In this document: in pieces, positions 49,203 through 57,759 of the stretch | Position numbering within the stretch: the first letter of the stretch is position 1 | How the letters are laid out: each line of letters opens with the position of its first letter | Assembly (NCBI RefSeq): GCF_026420845.1 | Contig: NZ_JAOWCB010000023.1 | Coordinates: 1 to 64,000 of the forward strand | Direction: 5' to 3' | DNA length: 64,000 nucleotides | From: Streptomyces sp. PR69 | GTDB taxonomy: Bacteria > Actinomycetota > Actinomycetes > Streptomycetales > Streptomycetaceae | The notes under the pieces: generated by a model | Database searches by the model: none | What the model was told of the DNA's origin: nothing | What the model saw: only the letters and a program-made list of their open reading frames with translations | Position numbers and translations under genes: made by a program

Positions 49203-49958
49203 GTGAAACGAACCGTCGCCATGACCGCCGCCGTCCTCGTCCCCGCCGTACTGCTCGCAGGCTGCACGGATATCGGGGACACGGGCGGCAAAGACGCCAA
49301 GGACGCCGCCAAGGCCCCCGCGGGCGGTGGGGTCAGTCCGCTTGACAATCCGGACGGGACCAAGCCCGGGCTGGGGCCGATACCGAAGGGGCTGATGGAC
49401 TCGGGGGCGTATGAGCTGATCGAGAAGGTGCGCACCAAGGGGCGGGGGCCGAAGACCGGTTACAAGCGGGACAAGTTCGGCTATGCGTGGATGGACAGCG
49501 CCGACGGCATCCCGCTCGCGCGCAACGGGTGCGACACCCGCAACGACCTGCTCGCCCGTGACGGCACGGACATCCGGCTCCGCTCCGGGTCGGACTGCGT
49601 CGTCGTGTCGATGAAGCTGGTCGACCCGTACACCGGCAAGACCCTCGACTGGACGAAGAAGAAGGCCGCTTCCGTGCAGATCGACCATGTCGTCCCGCTG
49701 TCGTACGCCTGGCAGTTGGGCGCGGCCCGCTGGGACAAGGCCAAGCGGCAGCAACTGGCCAACGATCCGCTGAACCTGCTGCCGGTGGACGGTCCCGCCA
49801 ACAGCGCCAAGGGGGACTCCGGGCCCGCGTCCTGGCTGCCGCCGAACAAGCGGATCCGCTGCTCGTACGCGGTGCGCTTCGCGCAGGTGGCGATCAAGTA
49901 CGAGCTGCCCGTCACGGCCGCGGACAAGCAGGCGATGCTCCGGCAGTGCTCCGGCTGA
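49203..49958 (+). CDS. Secreted lipoprotein with HNH/DUF1524-type nuclease domain
   Basis: The 251-residue protein begins with a lipoprotein signal (VLVPAVLLAGCTD). After a Lys/Gly linker comes a domain with VQIDHVVPLSYAWQLGAARW and LANDPLNLLPVDGPANSAKG, then CSYAVRFAQVAIKY. IDHxVPL plus downstream Asn residues match HNH endonuclease family proteins of Streptomyces. It should act outside the membrane, perhaps for nutrient scavenging or self-defence against foreign DNA. GTG 49203 is used. Confidence 0.85.
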   Translation: MKRTVAMTAAVLVPAVLLAGCTDIGDTGGKDAKDAAKAPAGGGVSPLDNPDGTKPGLGPIPKGLMDSGAYELIEKVRTKGRGPKTGYKRDKFGYAWMDSADGIPLARNGCDTRNDLLARDGTDIRLRSGSDCVVVSMKLVDPYTGKTLDWTKKKAASVQIDHVVPLSYAWQLGAARWDKAKRQQLANDPLNLLPVDGPANSAKGDSGPASWLPPNKRIRCSYAVRFAQVAIKYELPVTAADKQAMLRQCSG

Positions 49959-50540
49959 AGCCTTCCGGAAAGCGGCCCGGGCTCGCCGCCCCCGTGTGGG
50001 AGATGCTCGACACCTGGCCGGAGTTCATGCTGCACGACCCCGTCGGCTGGGCGAACGTCGGGCGGATCATGGCGGACCTGCCGGAGTATGTGCTGGTGGC
50101 GACCGACCCTGAAGGGCGCGTCGTGGCCCGGGGGTTCAGCGTGCCGTTCCGGATGGCGGCCGAGGGGCGCGGGGTGCTGCCCGAGCGGGGATGGGACCAG
50201 GTGCTGCTGTGGGCGTTCTCCGACCTGCGGCACGGGCGGGAGCCGGACACGGTCAGCGCGATTGAGATCACCGTGGCGCGGGACCGGCTGGGGCAGGGGA
50301 TATCCGGCCGGATGCTGGCGGCGATGCGGGAGAACGTACGGCGCCTCGGCTTCGGCGAGCTGCTCGCGCCCGTGCGGCCCAGCGCCAAGAGTCTGGAGCC
50401 GGAGGCGCTGATCGAGGAGTATGCGCACCGCGCCCGAGAGGCGGACGGCCTGCCGCACGACCCGTGGCTGCGGGTGCGTATACGGGCCGGGGGGACCGTG
50501 GAGGCGGTGGCCCCGGCGTCGATGACGGTGACCGGGGGCT
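49946..50540 (+). pseudogene. GNAT acetyltransferase, truncated at the 3' end
   Basis: Residues 1-198 look like a normal Streptomyces GNAT-type protein (WEMLDTWPEFMLHDPVG, ITVARDRLGQGISGRMLAAM with the acetyl-CoA loop, and GGTVEAVAPASMTVTG). After SMTVTG the frame turns into Cys/Arg/Thr-rich text up to a stop at 50650. In intact homologues this point is followed by about 40-50 more residues (from memory). The break coincides with the cut end of a gene on the other strand, so a deletion or insertion joined two foreign pieces here. The GTG start overlaps the nuclease lipoprotein gene. Confidence 0.7.
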
Positions 50541-50714
50541 GTGTCCTGTGCGGCCGGTGTGCCGAAGACACCAGTCCTGAGCGGCATCTTGCTCGCTCTG
50601 CGGTCCGGACTCCTCGTCACAGCCGGACGCGCAGAAGGCTTCGAACGTGATCCCGCCTTCCGGTGCGTGCCGGATGGAATGGCTTACGAAGCGGTATACG
50701 GCACGTGTGTTCAT
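50536..50714 (-). pseudogene. Truncated small XRE-cluster protein (DUF7848-like)
   Basis: From ATG 50714 the frame reads NTRAVYRFVSHSIRH, TFEAFCASGCDEESGP and DWCLRHTGRTGH, as in small Cys-containing proteins that often accompany XRE regulators in Streptomyces. After TGH, at about 50540, it runs into the antisense of the truncated acetyltransferase, so its C-terminal part is missing. Its ATG overlaps the upstream gene stop as ATGA. Confidence 0.6.
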
Positions 50715-50920
50715 GCGCAAACCTCATCGGGGCTCTCGGAGTGGTCCTCGTCCGCTTCGGCATCCGGCACGGGCAGGCGCATTCCGCGCGACTCGCTGTG
50801 CGTGCTCAGGAAGCACGGTTTGCCGCCTTCCGTCGTCCATGGAAGCAATCGCGCATGGTGCCCCGAAGCAATGTCGGCAAGGCTCTGCCGCCGCTGCCTG
50901 TCGCCTTCCGTTCTCCGCAT
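50711..50920 (-). CDS. Small hypothetical protein of the XRE operon
   Basis: About 69 residues from ATG 50920 (GAGGGG upstream): SLADIASGHHARLLPWTTEG, then GKPCFLSTHSESRG and an acidic tail. The HARLLPW...GKPCFLST core resembles small proteins beside XRE regulators in Streptomyces. The start could also be ATG 50971. It is coupled to the truncated gene after it by ATGA overlap. Function unknown. Confidence 0.6.
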   Translation of the reverse strand: MRRTEGDRQRRQSLADIASGHHARLLPWTTEGGKPCFLSTHSESRGMRLPVPDAEADEDHSESPDEVCA

Positions 50921-51043
50921 GACTACGGTTCCCCTCACCGCTGGCACGTAAAGGGGACCGTACGAGCGCATGGGGGCTGAAACAACATGCGAAGCAGGGC
51001 AGTTGAGCCGCCTGGTGCGGCGAACCGCTGTGCTCCGCAGTGC

Positions 51044-52288
51044 TTAGCCGGCGACGCCGAGGTGAGCCGCCATGCTGCGCATCTCTTCCGTCAGTGTCCG
51101 CTTGCGGGTCTTGAGGATGTCGGCCATGACGTACCGAGCCATGGGCTGATGAGTGATCCAGCCATTTGCGCGCTGTTTGATCTGCATCAATTCAGCCATG
51201 GCTTCCTGATGTTCACCGGTCGCAACGTACGCCTTGGCCACGTCCAGCCGATGACGGTTCCAGTTGTTCGAGGTGACCCCGCCGAGACTGCGCAAACCAT
51301 TGGGGCTTACCGGACCTTCGTCGGAGCGCCGCAGCACTCCGCGCTGGTCCCCAGTCAGCGAGAGGTCTTCAATCGCTTTCATCTCCACCGTGGCCGGACC
51401 GAATCCGCCCCAGTGGTTCGGGAACCCGTTGTCTTCGCGGCCCATGGCACTTGCTGCCGTCGCTGCCATCCTGCGGGCCTCCTGCGCCACGTCCGGCCGG
51501 TTGTTGCGGACGCTGGACGCCGCAACTCTCAGCCACAGTTCACCCCACACGGCCAGATGATCCGCAGCGGCCTCAGACAGCCGGGGTTCGATCTCCGCTG
51601 CTGTCTGCGCGGCAAGTTGCTCGCACTCGTCGAAACGGTCTTGCCTCAGTAGCAACCAGCACATGCCGACGACCCCGGTAGCCGCTGTGAGAGTCTGACC
51701 GGTCTCCCGCCCAAGCCGGATCGCTTCCGCCAGCGCGTAGTACGCCATGTCGTACTGCCGTACTTGCGTGAGGAACTGCCCGGTCATCAACAGCACTTGT
51801 GAGCGCGCCGTCATCGCGAGTCGCTGCTCTTCCCCCTCAAGGGCGTTCACCGCTGCCTCAGACGAGCGAAGCAGCGGGGGGAGCAACTTGGCAACGGATG
51901 AGTACCGGTCCTGCTCATACAGTGCCCGAGCGTCCCGAACCTGCTGACACGTCGTGTCCAGTCCCCCGGGTTCCTCCGGGGCCGCTGTGAGGGGGGCGGC
52001 AAGCCCGATGGGTGGCATGAGTGCGCGCCGCAGCTCCACCAGATGACGCCGGTTGGCATCGTCCTGGGGGCCGACAACGGATCGGGGCGCTTCGGTGGCG
52101 AACAGCGCCGACGTGGAGACGCCCAGCGCGCGGGCAAGGGCGTGCAGCGTTTCGACGCGCACGTCTCCGCCTTGCTCCACCTTGCGAACGGTGCTCAGGG
52201 AGAGGCCGGCCGCTTCGGCCAATCCCTCTTGGCTCAGTCCGCCTGTGCGCCGGTACTTCCGGATGTTGTCAGCCAACCCTGTGGTCAT
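51044..52288 (-). CDS. XRE-family regulator with TPR-like C-terminal domain
   Basis: The roughly 414-residue protein has an N-terminal helix-turn-helix (GGLSQEGLAEAAGLSLSTVR, KVEQGGDVRVETLHALARAL). A long helical domain of TPR type follows (ALYEQDRYSSVAKLLPPLL, YDMAYYALAEAIRLGRETG), ending in EEMRSMAAHLGVAG. Such proteins often sense peptides or control development or antibiotic genes. Its third-position GC appears lower than in flanking genes. ATG 52288 follows GAGG; GTG 52294 is an alternative. Confidence 0.87.
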   Translation of the reverse strand: MTTGLADNIRKYRRTGGLSQEGLAEAAGLSLSTVRKVEQGGDVRVETLHALARALGVSTSALFATEAPRSVVGPQDDANRRHLVELRRALMPPIGLAAPLTAAPEEPGGLDTTCQQVRDARALYEQDRYSSVAKLLPPLLRSSEAAVNALEGEEQRLAMTARSQVLLMTGQFLTQVRQYDMAYYALAEAIRLGRETGQTLTAATGVVGMCWLLLRQDRFDECEQLAAQTAAEIEPRLSEAAADHLAVWGELWLRVAASSVRNNRPDVAQEARRMAATAASAMGREDNGFPNHWGGFGPATVEMKAIEDLSLTGDQRGVLRRSDEGPVSPNGLRSLGGVTSNNWNRHRLDVAKAYVATGEHQEAMAELMQIKQRANGWITHQPMARYVMADILKTRKRTLTEEMRSMAAHLGVAG

Positions 52289-52377
52289 CGACACTCACCT
52301 CACGACAAGGGTAGCCCCGCCGCGACCCCACAACGCGAGGTCATTCAAGGCACAGCAGTTCCGTCGGCAGTGCGGAA

Positions 52378-52896
52378 TCACGACCGAGAGTCGCGGGACG
52401 TCGCTGAGACGGGATTGACGGCCAGTCCCTGCCCTGGGGCAGCCGTGAGTGTGGCTCGGAGGAACGCCGAGGGGCAGTCCCTCCCGCTGGGCTGGTACTT
52501 GCGCAGCTCGACATCCGTGCGCTGGTCGAAGAGCACACGCCTGCCGTCGTCCTGCGAGGTCACGGTGAACCGCACCGGCACGCTCCCCTCGCCGGTGTCC
52601 TCGTCGAGCACCACGCTGCTCAGCAGGGGCGACGAATCGCCGCTGGCCTTCGCCACCGTCTTGGTCTCGCAGATCTCATGTGCGCACAGCTCGGCGACGA
52701 GCGACCTCGGGTCCGCGGGTGAAGTCCCAGAGGCCGAGGCGGCGAAGTCGGCTGGTTCCCAGGCCGCCGCGACCCCTGACTCGCCGCCGATCGCGGTGCA
52801 TGTCTTCTCACTGCCGATGCCCGCGCAGCCGGTGGCCAGCAGGCCGGACAGCGCGAGAAGGGGAAAAGGCCACCGGCTCTTCGCGTTGCGCTTCAT
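52378..52896 (-). CDS. Lipoprotein of unknown function
   Basis: The 172-residue protein has a lipoprotein signal (PLLALSGLLATGCAG, lipobox Cys), then a small extracytoplasmic domain with three further Cys (KTCTAIGG; ELCAHEIC). No family was recognised. It lies between the XRE gene and the methyltransferase on the same strand. Confidence 0.75.
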   Translation of the reverse strand: MKRNAKSRWPFPLLALSGLLATGCAGIGSEKTCTAIGGESGVAAAWEPADFAASASGTSPADPRSLVAELCAHEICETKTVAKASGDSSPLLSSVVLDEDTGEGSVPVRFTVTSQDDGRRVLFDQRTDVELRKYQPSGRDCPSAFLRATLTAAPGQGLAVNPVSATSRDSRS

Positions 52897-52974
52897 GCTT
52901 CCTTCGTGACGTCGTCATTTCGAGGAGCGGGCCGCGGAATTGGTTCCCCTTCTGAATGGCGGGTGTGCTGAAGG

Positions 52975-53913
52975 TCATTCGGCGCGCAGGAACGCCGACG
53001 TCGAGACCCGTCCCAGCATCCTCAGCCGGGTCTCCCCGGCCGCCAGATGCTTGTCCAGCGCCTCCTGGACCCCCGGCCACTTGTTGTCGCCGTAGTCGTC
53101 GAGCACCACGATCCCGCCCGGCGCGACGATCTCCTCGACCCATTCCAGGTCGGCCGTGACCCCTTCCATGGAGTGGTCGCCGTCCACGATGACCACCCCG
53201 TACGCCCGGTCGGAGACCGCGGCCCGCACTTCGGGGTCGGAGGAGAAGCCCTGCTGGATACGGGCCTCAAGCGCCGCGCGGCTCGCGCCCAGCGCCAGAT
53301 TGGCGCGGACGACGTCCTCCCGCACCGGCGTCCCCGTGGGGTCTGCGCCCTGCTTGGCGCCCGGCTGGAGCTGAAGGCCCGCCAGCGGGTCCACGATCGT
53401 CAGATCCGGCTCGATGCCGGCGCGGTGCACCATCCGCAGCAGCGCGGTGGCGAACAGCCCGTACAGGGTGCCGATCTCCAGGATGCTGCCGTTCGGCGGG
53501 GACAGCAGCGGCACGGTGGCCAGCTTGCCGCAGATGTTGGACGTCGAGCCCGCGAGGCGGCCGACGCCGAGCGCCTCCAGCGCCACCACCGTGCGATAGG
53601 CGACGACCACGCTGCGGCGGGCGTGCTCACCGCCCTCACCGAGATTCTGTATCTCGCGGACGAGAGCGTCGATCGCGGTGGCGGGCGGCATCCGGTGCGT
53701 GCCGCGGCCGGTGCTGTCGAGCAGCAGCCCGAGCGCGTGCTGCCGGTTCCGCATGTCGGCCAGCTCGCGGCGCAGCGCCTCGATCTCGCCGAGCAGCGGC
53801 TGTGTGGTGCGTTCCACACGTTTATTGACACGCTGTTCTATGCGTTGCTCGACGAGACTGACGGCGGGGCGGAGGACTCGCTTCGACAGGCGGCTGCGCA
53901 GGAGAGAGGGCAT
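52975..53913 (-). CDS. Class I SAM-dependent methyltransferase with N-terminal coiled coil
   Basis: The roughly 312-residue protein starts with an Arg-rich coiled coil (SLVEQRIEQRVNKRVERTTQ), then a Rossmann domain: SILEIGTLYGLFATALLRM (SAM loop), DLTIVDPLAG, VVIVDGDHSMEGV and GGIVVLDDYGDNKWPGV. This style is seen in sugar O-methyltransferases and cephalosporin-hydroxylase-like enzymes. Near glycosyltransferases it may modify a surface glycan (inference). ATG 53913 is used; ATG 53982 is also possible. No strong ribosome site is seen for either. Confidence 0.82.
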   Translation of the reverse strand: MPSLLRSRLSKRVLRPAVSLVEQRIEQRVNKRVERTTQPLLGEIEALRRELADMRNRQHALGLLLDSTGRGTHRMPPATAIDALVREIQNLGEGGEHARRSVVVAYRTVVALEALGVGRLAGSTSNICGKLATVPLLSPPNGSILEIGTLYGLFATALLRMVHRAGIEPDLTIVDPLAGLQLQPGAKQGADPTGTPVREDVVRANLALGASRAALEARIQQGFSSDPEVRAAVSDRAYGVVIVDGDHSMEGVTADLEWVEEIVAPGGIVVLDDYGDNKWPGVQEALDKHLAAGETRLRMLGRVSTSAFLRAE

Positions 53914-54192
53914 GCCGGGAACGTACGCGTGAACTCCTGCCGCACACACCACACTTGAGTGCTGTGCGGGTGAAGTCTTCATGGCGGCACGGCGACGAAG
54001 GCATGTGCGTGCAGAACGCAGCAGCGCCCGTGAGCGCCGACGCGAGCAGTACGCCCGGAACGTGCCCCCGGGGTTCAATATGAGGTGAAACGCCCTCCGC
54101 CCTTCCTGGTGCAGGCCGCCGACACGGGCCTCCCCAGTCGGCAGCCGCCGAACCAATCGAACCCGCCGAACCCATGAGGAGCTCGTACGCCG

Positions 54193-54690
54193 ATGACGGT
54201 CCAGGCCCAGCTGGTCCGGTTCGCCCTGGTGGGCGTGGTGAACACCGGGACGTACTACGGCTGCTATCTGGCGCTGCTCGCCGTCCTGCCGTACATAGCC
54301 GCGCATATCGCCGCCTTTGCCCTGAGCATGGTCGGCTCGTTCTTCCTGACGTCGTATGTCACCTACCGCACCCGGCCGACCTGGCGGAAGTTCCTGCTCT
54401 TTCCCCTCACCAACCTGGCGAACTTCACCGTCACCACGGCAGGCGTCTACCTCCTGGTGGACGTCCTGCACTTCGGCAGCCGATACGCCCCGCTGCTCGC
54501 GGCCGCCGCGGCGATCCCGGTGACCTTCGCCGTCTCCCGTACGATCATGCTGCGGCCCGACAGCGGAGACCGGCACGGCAGCCGGGCCGAGGGCCTCACC
54601 GCAGTTTCCGGACGACCTTCCGCACCGCCGGATGACGCCGCAGCGCCGCCGCTCGCACCGGCCGCCCGCCCGGCAGGCCGAGACCGGTGA
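54193..54690 (+). CDS. GtrA-family membrane protein
   Basis: The 165-residue protein has four membrane helices with the GtrA start (QLVRFALVGVVNTGTYYGCYL) and SFFLTSYVTYR motif. GtrA proteins assist transfer of lipid-linked sugars across the membrane. A Pro/Ala-rich tail of about 40 residues overlaps the convergent polysialyltransferase gene by 95 bp. ATG 54193 begins 12 bp after a GAGGAG site. Confidence 0.85.
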   Translation: MTVQAQLVRFALVGVVNTGTYYGCYLALLAVLPYIAAHIAAFALSMVGSFFLTSYVTYRTRPTWRKFLLFPLTNLANFTVTTAGVYLLVDVLHFGSRYAPLLAAAAAIPVTFAVSRTIMLRPDSGDRHGSRAEGLTAVSGRPSAPPDDAAAPPLAPAARPAGRDR

Positions 54691-55921
54691 GCCGATGCCG
54701 CTTGAAGTAGCGGGTGAGCCGGTCGGGCGGGAGCACCGCGAGCAGGGACTCGGCCTCCGGCCGCAGATGCGGGTACGACTCGGACTGCATGCAGTACGCC
54801 ACCGCCCGCAACAGCGCCTCCAGGGACTGTTCCGCGGACGCGTCCGCCAGATCGACCGGCTGTCCGGCCCGCCGCCCGTCCGTCTCCGCGTCGGGGAGCA
54901 GCACATCGGCGATGGTCAGCGGGGCGCGGTCGGGGTGCTGGTAGGGGGCGATCCGCTCCAGCAGCAGCTCCGTCCCGACCCGGGCGGCCGGGATGCCGTA
55001 CAGGGCCGCCGCCGTCAGCAGCGCCGTAGGGGAGCAGCCCACCACCAGGGCGGGCCGCGCCCGCTCATAGAAGGCTTCGGCGGGCACGGAGGCGGGCAGC
55101 GCCGTCAGCGTCACCTCCAGCCCGGCGGCCGCGGACGCCAGCGCGGACACCGCGTCGGCAGGGTCGCCGGGACCGGGCTGGACGGCGATCGCACGATGAC
55201 CGAGTGCCGCGGCGGCGCGCACCATCCTCAGCCGCAGCGCCTGCGCTTCATCATGGCCGAGCCCCTCGGAAACGGACGGCGCCGGACCCAGCAGCAGAGC
55301 GGTCGAGCCGCCCGCATCGGCCCCGGCCGCCGCGCCGAGCTCGCTCAGCACCGCCCGGATCGCGCTCTCCGGAACGGCGACCGGCTCCACACCGCACTCC
55401 GACAGCAGCAGCGGACGCACCCCGGGCGCCAGATCCACATGGAGGAGCCGGCGGATGCGGCTGCTCAGGGGCAGCCGCACCCGGCTGGGCGTCGGCCCAT
55501 AGGCCGTGAGCCCCCCGGCGTACACATGCACGGGGCTGTCGGCGAAGATCGCGGCGATCGCCCGCGAGGGATCGGCGCTGACCGAGTCGCACACCACCTC
55601 CACCCGCTCGCCGCCCAGCCGCCAGGCCAGCCGCAGGCTTTTCTCCCACAGCGGGATGTCCTGGTGACGCGGGGACCAGCCTGCCGGATGGTGCGGATGG
55701 ATCGTCTCGTTCCAGGAGCGGACCTCGTCGAACTGCTCGGTCAGCACCCCGGATCCGGGCAGCCGGTCCAGCGGCGTGCTCAGCTCCGGCGCGGGCGACA
55801 CATCGCTGACGACGAGAACCCGGCGGTGCTCCGAGCGCGGCCCGAAGAGCCCGGAGCGCAACGAGGCCGTGAGAACGGCCGCGGCCTCGGGACCGGCGGC
55901 GCTGAATATCTGCACGGTCAT
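54596..55921 (-). CDS. Alpha-2,8-polysialyltransferase-like glycosyltransferase
   Basis: The 441-residue protein reads like the bacterial polysialyltransferase family (GT52-like): TVQIFSAAGPEAAAVLTASLRSG, VYAGGLTAYGPTP, VVGCSPTALLTAAALYGIPAARVGTELL, and C-terminal FKRHRLTGLGLPGG. It starts within the end of the upstream GT2 gene (ATGA overlap), so the two are co-translated. The true sugar is unknown; Streptomyces are not known for polysialic acid. The 3' end overlaps GtrA on the other strand. Confidence 0.75.
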   Translation of the reverse strand: MTVQIFSAAGPEAAAVLTASLRSGLFGPRSEHRRVLVVSDVSPAPELSTPLDRLPGSGVLTEQFDEVRSWNETIHPHHPAGWSPRHQDIPLWEKSLRLAWRLGGERVEVVCDSVSADPSRAIAAIFADSPVHVYAGGLTAYGPTPSRVRLPLSSRIRRLLHVDLAPGVRPLLLSECGVEPVAVPESAIRAVLSELGAAAGADAGGSTALLLGPAPSVSEGLGHDEAQALRLRMVRAAAALGHRAIAVQPGPGDPADAVSALASAAAGLEVTLTALPASVPAEAFYERARPALVVGCSPTALLTAAALYGIPAARVGTELLLERIAPYQHPDRAPLTIADVLLPDAETDGRRAGQPVDLADASAEQSLEALLRAVAYCMQSESYPHLRPEAESLLAVLPPDRLTRYFKRHRLTGLGLPGGRPVRAAALRRHPAVRKVVRKLR

Positions 55922-56871
55922 GCCGCGGCGGCCTTCCTCAACAGGGTGCTCCGTTCCTCGTCCAGTCCGGCGAGGGCCGTGTCCAGCTCCGCGCCGGGGA
56001 TGCGGCGCAGCGCAGCGCCGACCCGGATACGCAGCTCACGCGCCACGGGACGCTCGAACCGCCGCTGCTCCTTCAGCTGGTGGGCGATGATGGCGCAGTA
56101 GTTGCGAATCGCCTTCGTGCGGAAGCGGTCCGCCTCCGGATCGGCCTCGACCTCGCTGAGCACCTGGTCAAAGGCGCGGATGAAGTCCAGCTGCCGCACA
56201 TCGCCGATCTGGGTGAGCGAGGTGGCCACACCCCTCCGGTAGAAGATCCCGTGCAGCGGGGTGACGGCGTACGAGGCGGCCCGCAGATGCAGCTGCCAGA
56301 TCCACGGCCGGTCCTCCGCGGTGCGCAGCCCGTCGGCAAACCGCAGCAGTCCCTTGTCCAGCAGCCGGGAGTGGTAGATCCCGGCCCAGGCGTACGGGTA
56401 GTCGACCATCGTCGAGTCATGGTCCGGGAGGATCGACGAGCGCGGGTCGAGCACCTCGTCGCGCCGCCCTTCCGGAGCCCGGTGAAGACTCCGCCGTACG
56501 CCTGTGACCTGGACATGGTCGGTGCGGACGAAGTCGACGCCGAGCCGCTGGGCGGTGTCCGTCAGCGCGGCGAGATGGCCCGGGCCCAGCCAGTCGTCCC
56601 CGTCGAGGAAGGCGAGATAGCGGCCCTGCGCCCGGTCGATCCCGGTGTTGCGCGCGGTGGCGAGGCCCTGGTTCTCCTTGTGGCGGATGACGGCGCTGCG
56701 CGGCAGCCGCTCGGTCAGCGCCTGGAGGGCGTCGTATGTGTCGTCCTTCGAGCAGTCCTCGACGAAGATGAACTCGAAGTCCTCCCGAGCGTTGTTCATC
56801 AGACTTCTCACGGTGTTGGCCGCGTACGCCTCGATGTTGTAGCAGGGGACGATGACGGAGAGCGTGGTCAC
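55918..56871 (-). CDS. Family 2 glycosyltransferase
   Basis: The 317-residue GT-A enzyme has SVIVPCYNIEAYAANTVRSLM, FIFVEDCSKDDTYD, GLATARNTGIDRAQGRYLAFLDGDDWLGPGH (DxD as DGDD, read in parts) and AEDRPWIWQLHL. It adds sugars to a surface polymer or teichoic-acid-like glycan. GTG 56871 start. First gene of a two-gene operon with the polysialyltransferase-like gene. Confidence 0.9.
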   Translation of the reverse strand: MTTLSVIVPCYNIEAYAANTVRSLMNNAREDFEFIFVEDCSKDDTYDALQALTERLPRSAVIRHKENQGLATARNTGIDRAQGRYLAFLDGDDWLGPGHLAALTDTAQRLGVDFVRTDHVQVTGVRRSLHRAPEGRRDEVLDPRSSILPDHDSTMVDYPYAWAGIYHSRLLDKGLLRFADGLRTAEDRPWIWQLHLRAASYAVTPLHGIFYRRGVATSLTQIGDVRQLDFIRAFDQVLSEVEADPEADRFRTKAIRNYCAIIAHQLKEQRRFERPVARELRIRVGAALRRIPGAELDTALAGLDEERSTLLRKAAAA

Positions 56872-56989
56872 CGGCCGACCTTAGGGCGGACTTCCGGTCG
56901 GGCCGCTGACATCGCCGTGAGCGGCGGGTGAACGGGCGGTGAGGGTCGGGGCGGGCACATCCGAACCGGTGGCCGAATCGTTGGTCGAA

Positions 56990-57009
56990 TCAGTGGCCCA
57001 CACCACTGA
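56990..57009. promoter_or_regulatory. Inverted repeat upstream of the SurA-like gene
   Basis: TCAGTGG-N6-CCACTGA is a perfect 7-bp inverted repeat. A TACCAT -10-like hexamer is at about 57017-57022. It is a candidate operator in the promoter of the SurA-like lipoprotein gene. Confidence 0.5.
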
Positions 57010-57074
57010 GACTGCCTACCATCGATCACCGCAAGGCTTTGTGCACCGTCGCACAATCTCCTGAGGAGGCCCCT

Positions 57075-57725
57075 TTGCACCGCCGTCGCCGCACCGCGCT
57101 CTCCGTCTCCGCCGCGCTTCTCGTCGCTGCTCCCCTGCTCGCCGCCTGCGGCAATGAGGCGCACCCCGGCGCGGCCGCCGTCGTCGGAGGCGAACGCATC
57201 CCGGTGGCCGCCGTGCAGGCGCAGGTGAAGGAGGTGCGCGCCGCGCAGGAGCGCTCCCCGCAGTCCGCGCAGCTGATCAAGGACAGCGGACGGCTCACCC
57301 GCGCCAAGCTGTACGACCTGATCGTCGACCAGGTGGTGCGGCGCGCCGCGGACGACGCCGGGGTGGAGGTCACCCGCAAGGAGGTGCAGGAGGCGCGGTC
57401 CGCGCTGGAGCGGCAGGCCGGCGGGGCCGATCAGCTGGCCGCGATGTATCTGCAGCAGCGCGGCGTCGCTCCGGGCCAGATCGACGATGTCGTACGCCGC
57501 GATGTCATGGTCAACAAGCTGGCCGCCGCCATCGGCGCGACCAACACCCCCGAGGGCCAGCAGAAGCTGAACGACGCCTTCACCGCCGCCGCGGAGTCGC
57601 TCGACATCGACGTCAATCCGCGCTTCGGGGCCTGGAGCGACCAGAAGCTGGAGCTCGGCGACTACAGGGCCGACTGGATCACACAGGTCAGCAGTGAGCC
57701 GGAGGCCGCGGCCGCCGGGGCCTGA
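57075..57725 (+). CDS. SurA N-terminal-domain lipoprotein
   Basis: The 216-residue protein starts at TTG 57075, placed 7-8 bases after GAGGAGG. It has a lipoprotein signal (SAALLVAAPLLAACGN) and a SurA-like chaperone domain: AAAVVGGERIPVAAVQAQV, TRAKLYDLIVDQVVRRAADDAG and TRKEVQEARSALE. No PPIase domain follows, so it is a chaperone-like holdase rather than an isomerase. It lies just before mazG. Confidence 0.87.
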   Translation: MHRRRRTALSVSAALLVAAPLLAACGNEAHPGAAAVVGGERIPVAAVQAQVKEVRAAQERSPQSAQLIKDSGRLTRAKLYDLIVDQVVRRAADDAGVEVTRKEVQEARSALERQAGGADQLAAMYLQQRGVAPGQIDDVVRRDVMVNKLAAAIGATNTPEGQQKLNDAFTAAAESLDIDVNPRFGAWSDQKLELGDYRADWITQVSSEPEAAAAGA

Positions 57726-57759
57726 GCGCCCGGCGTGGGGCGCGCGGTAGGTTCGACGG

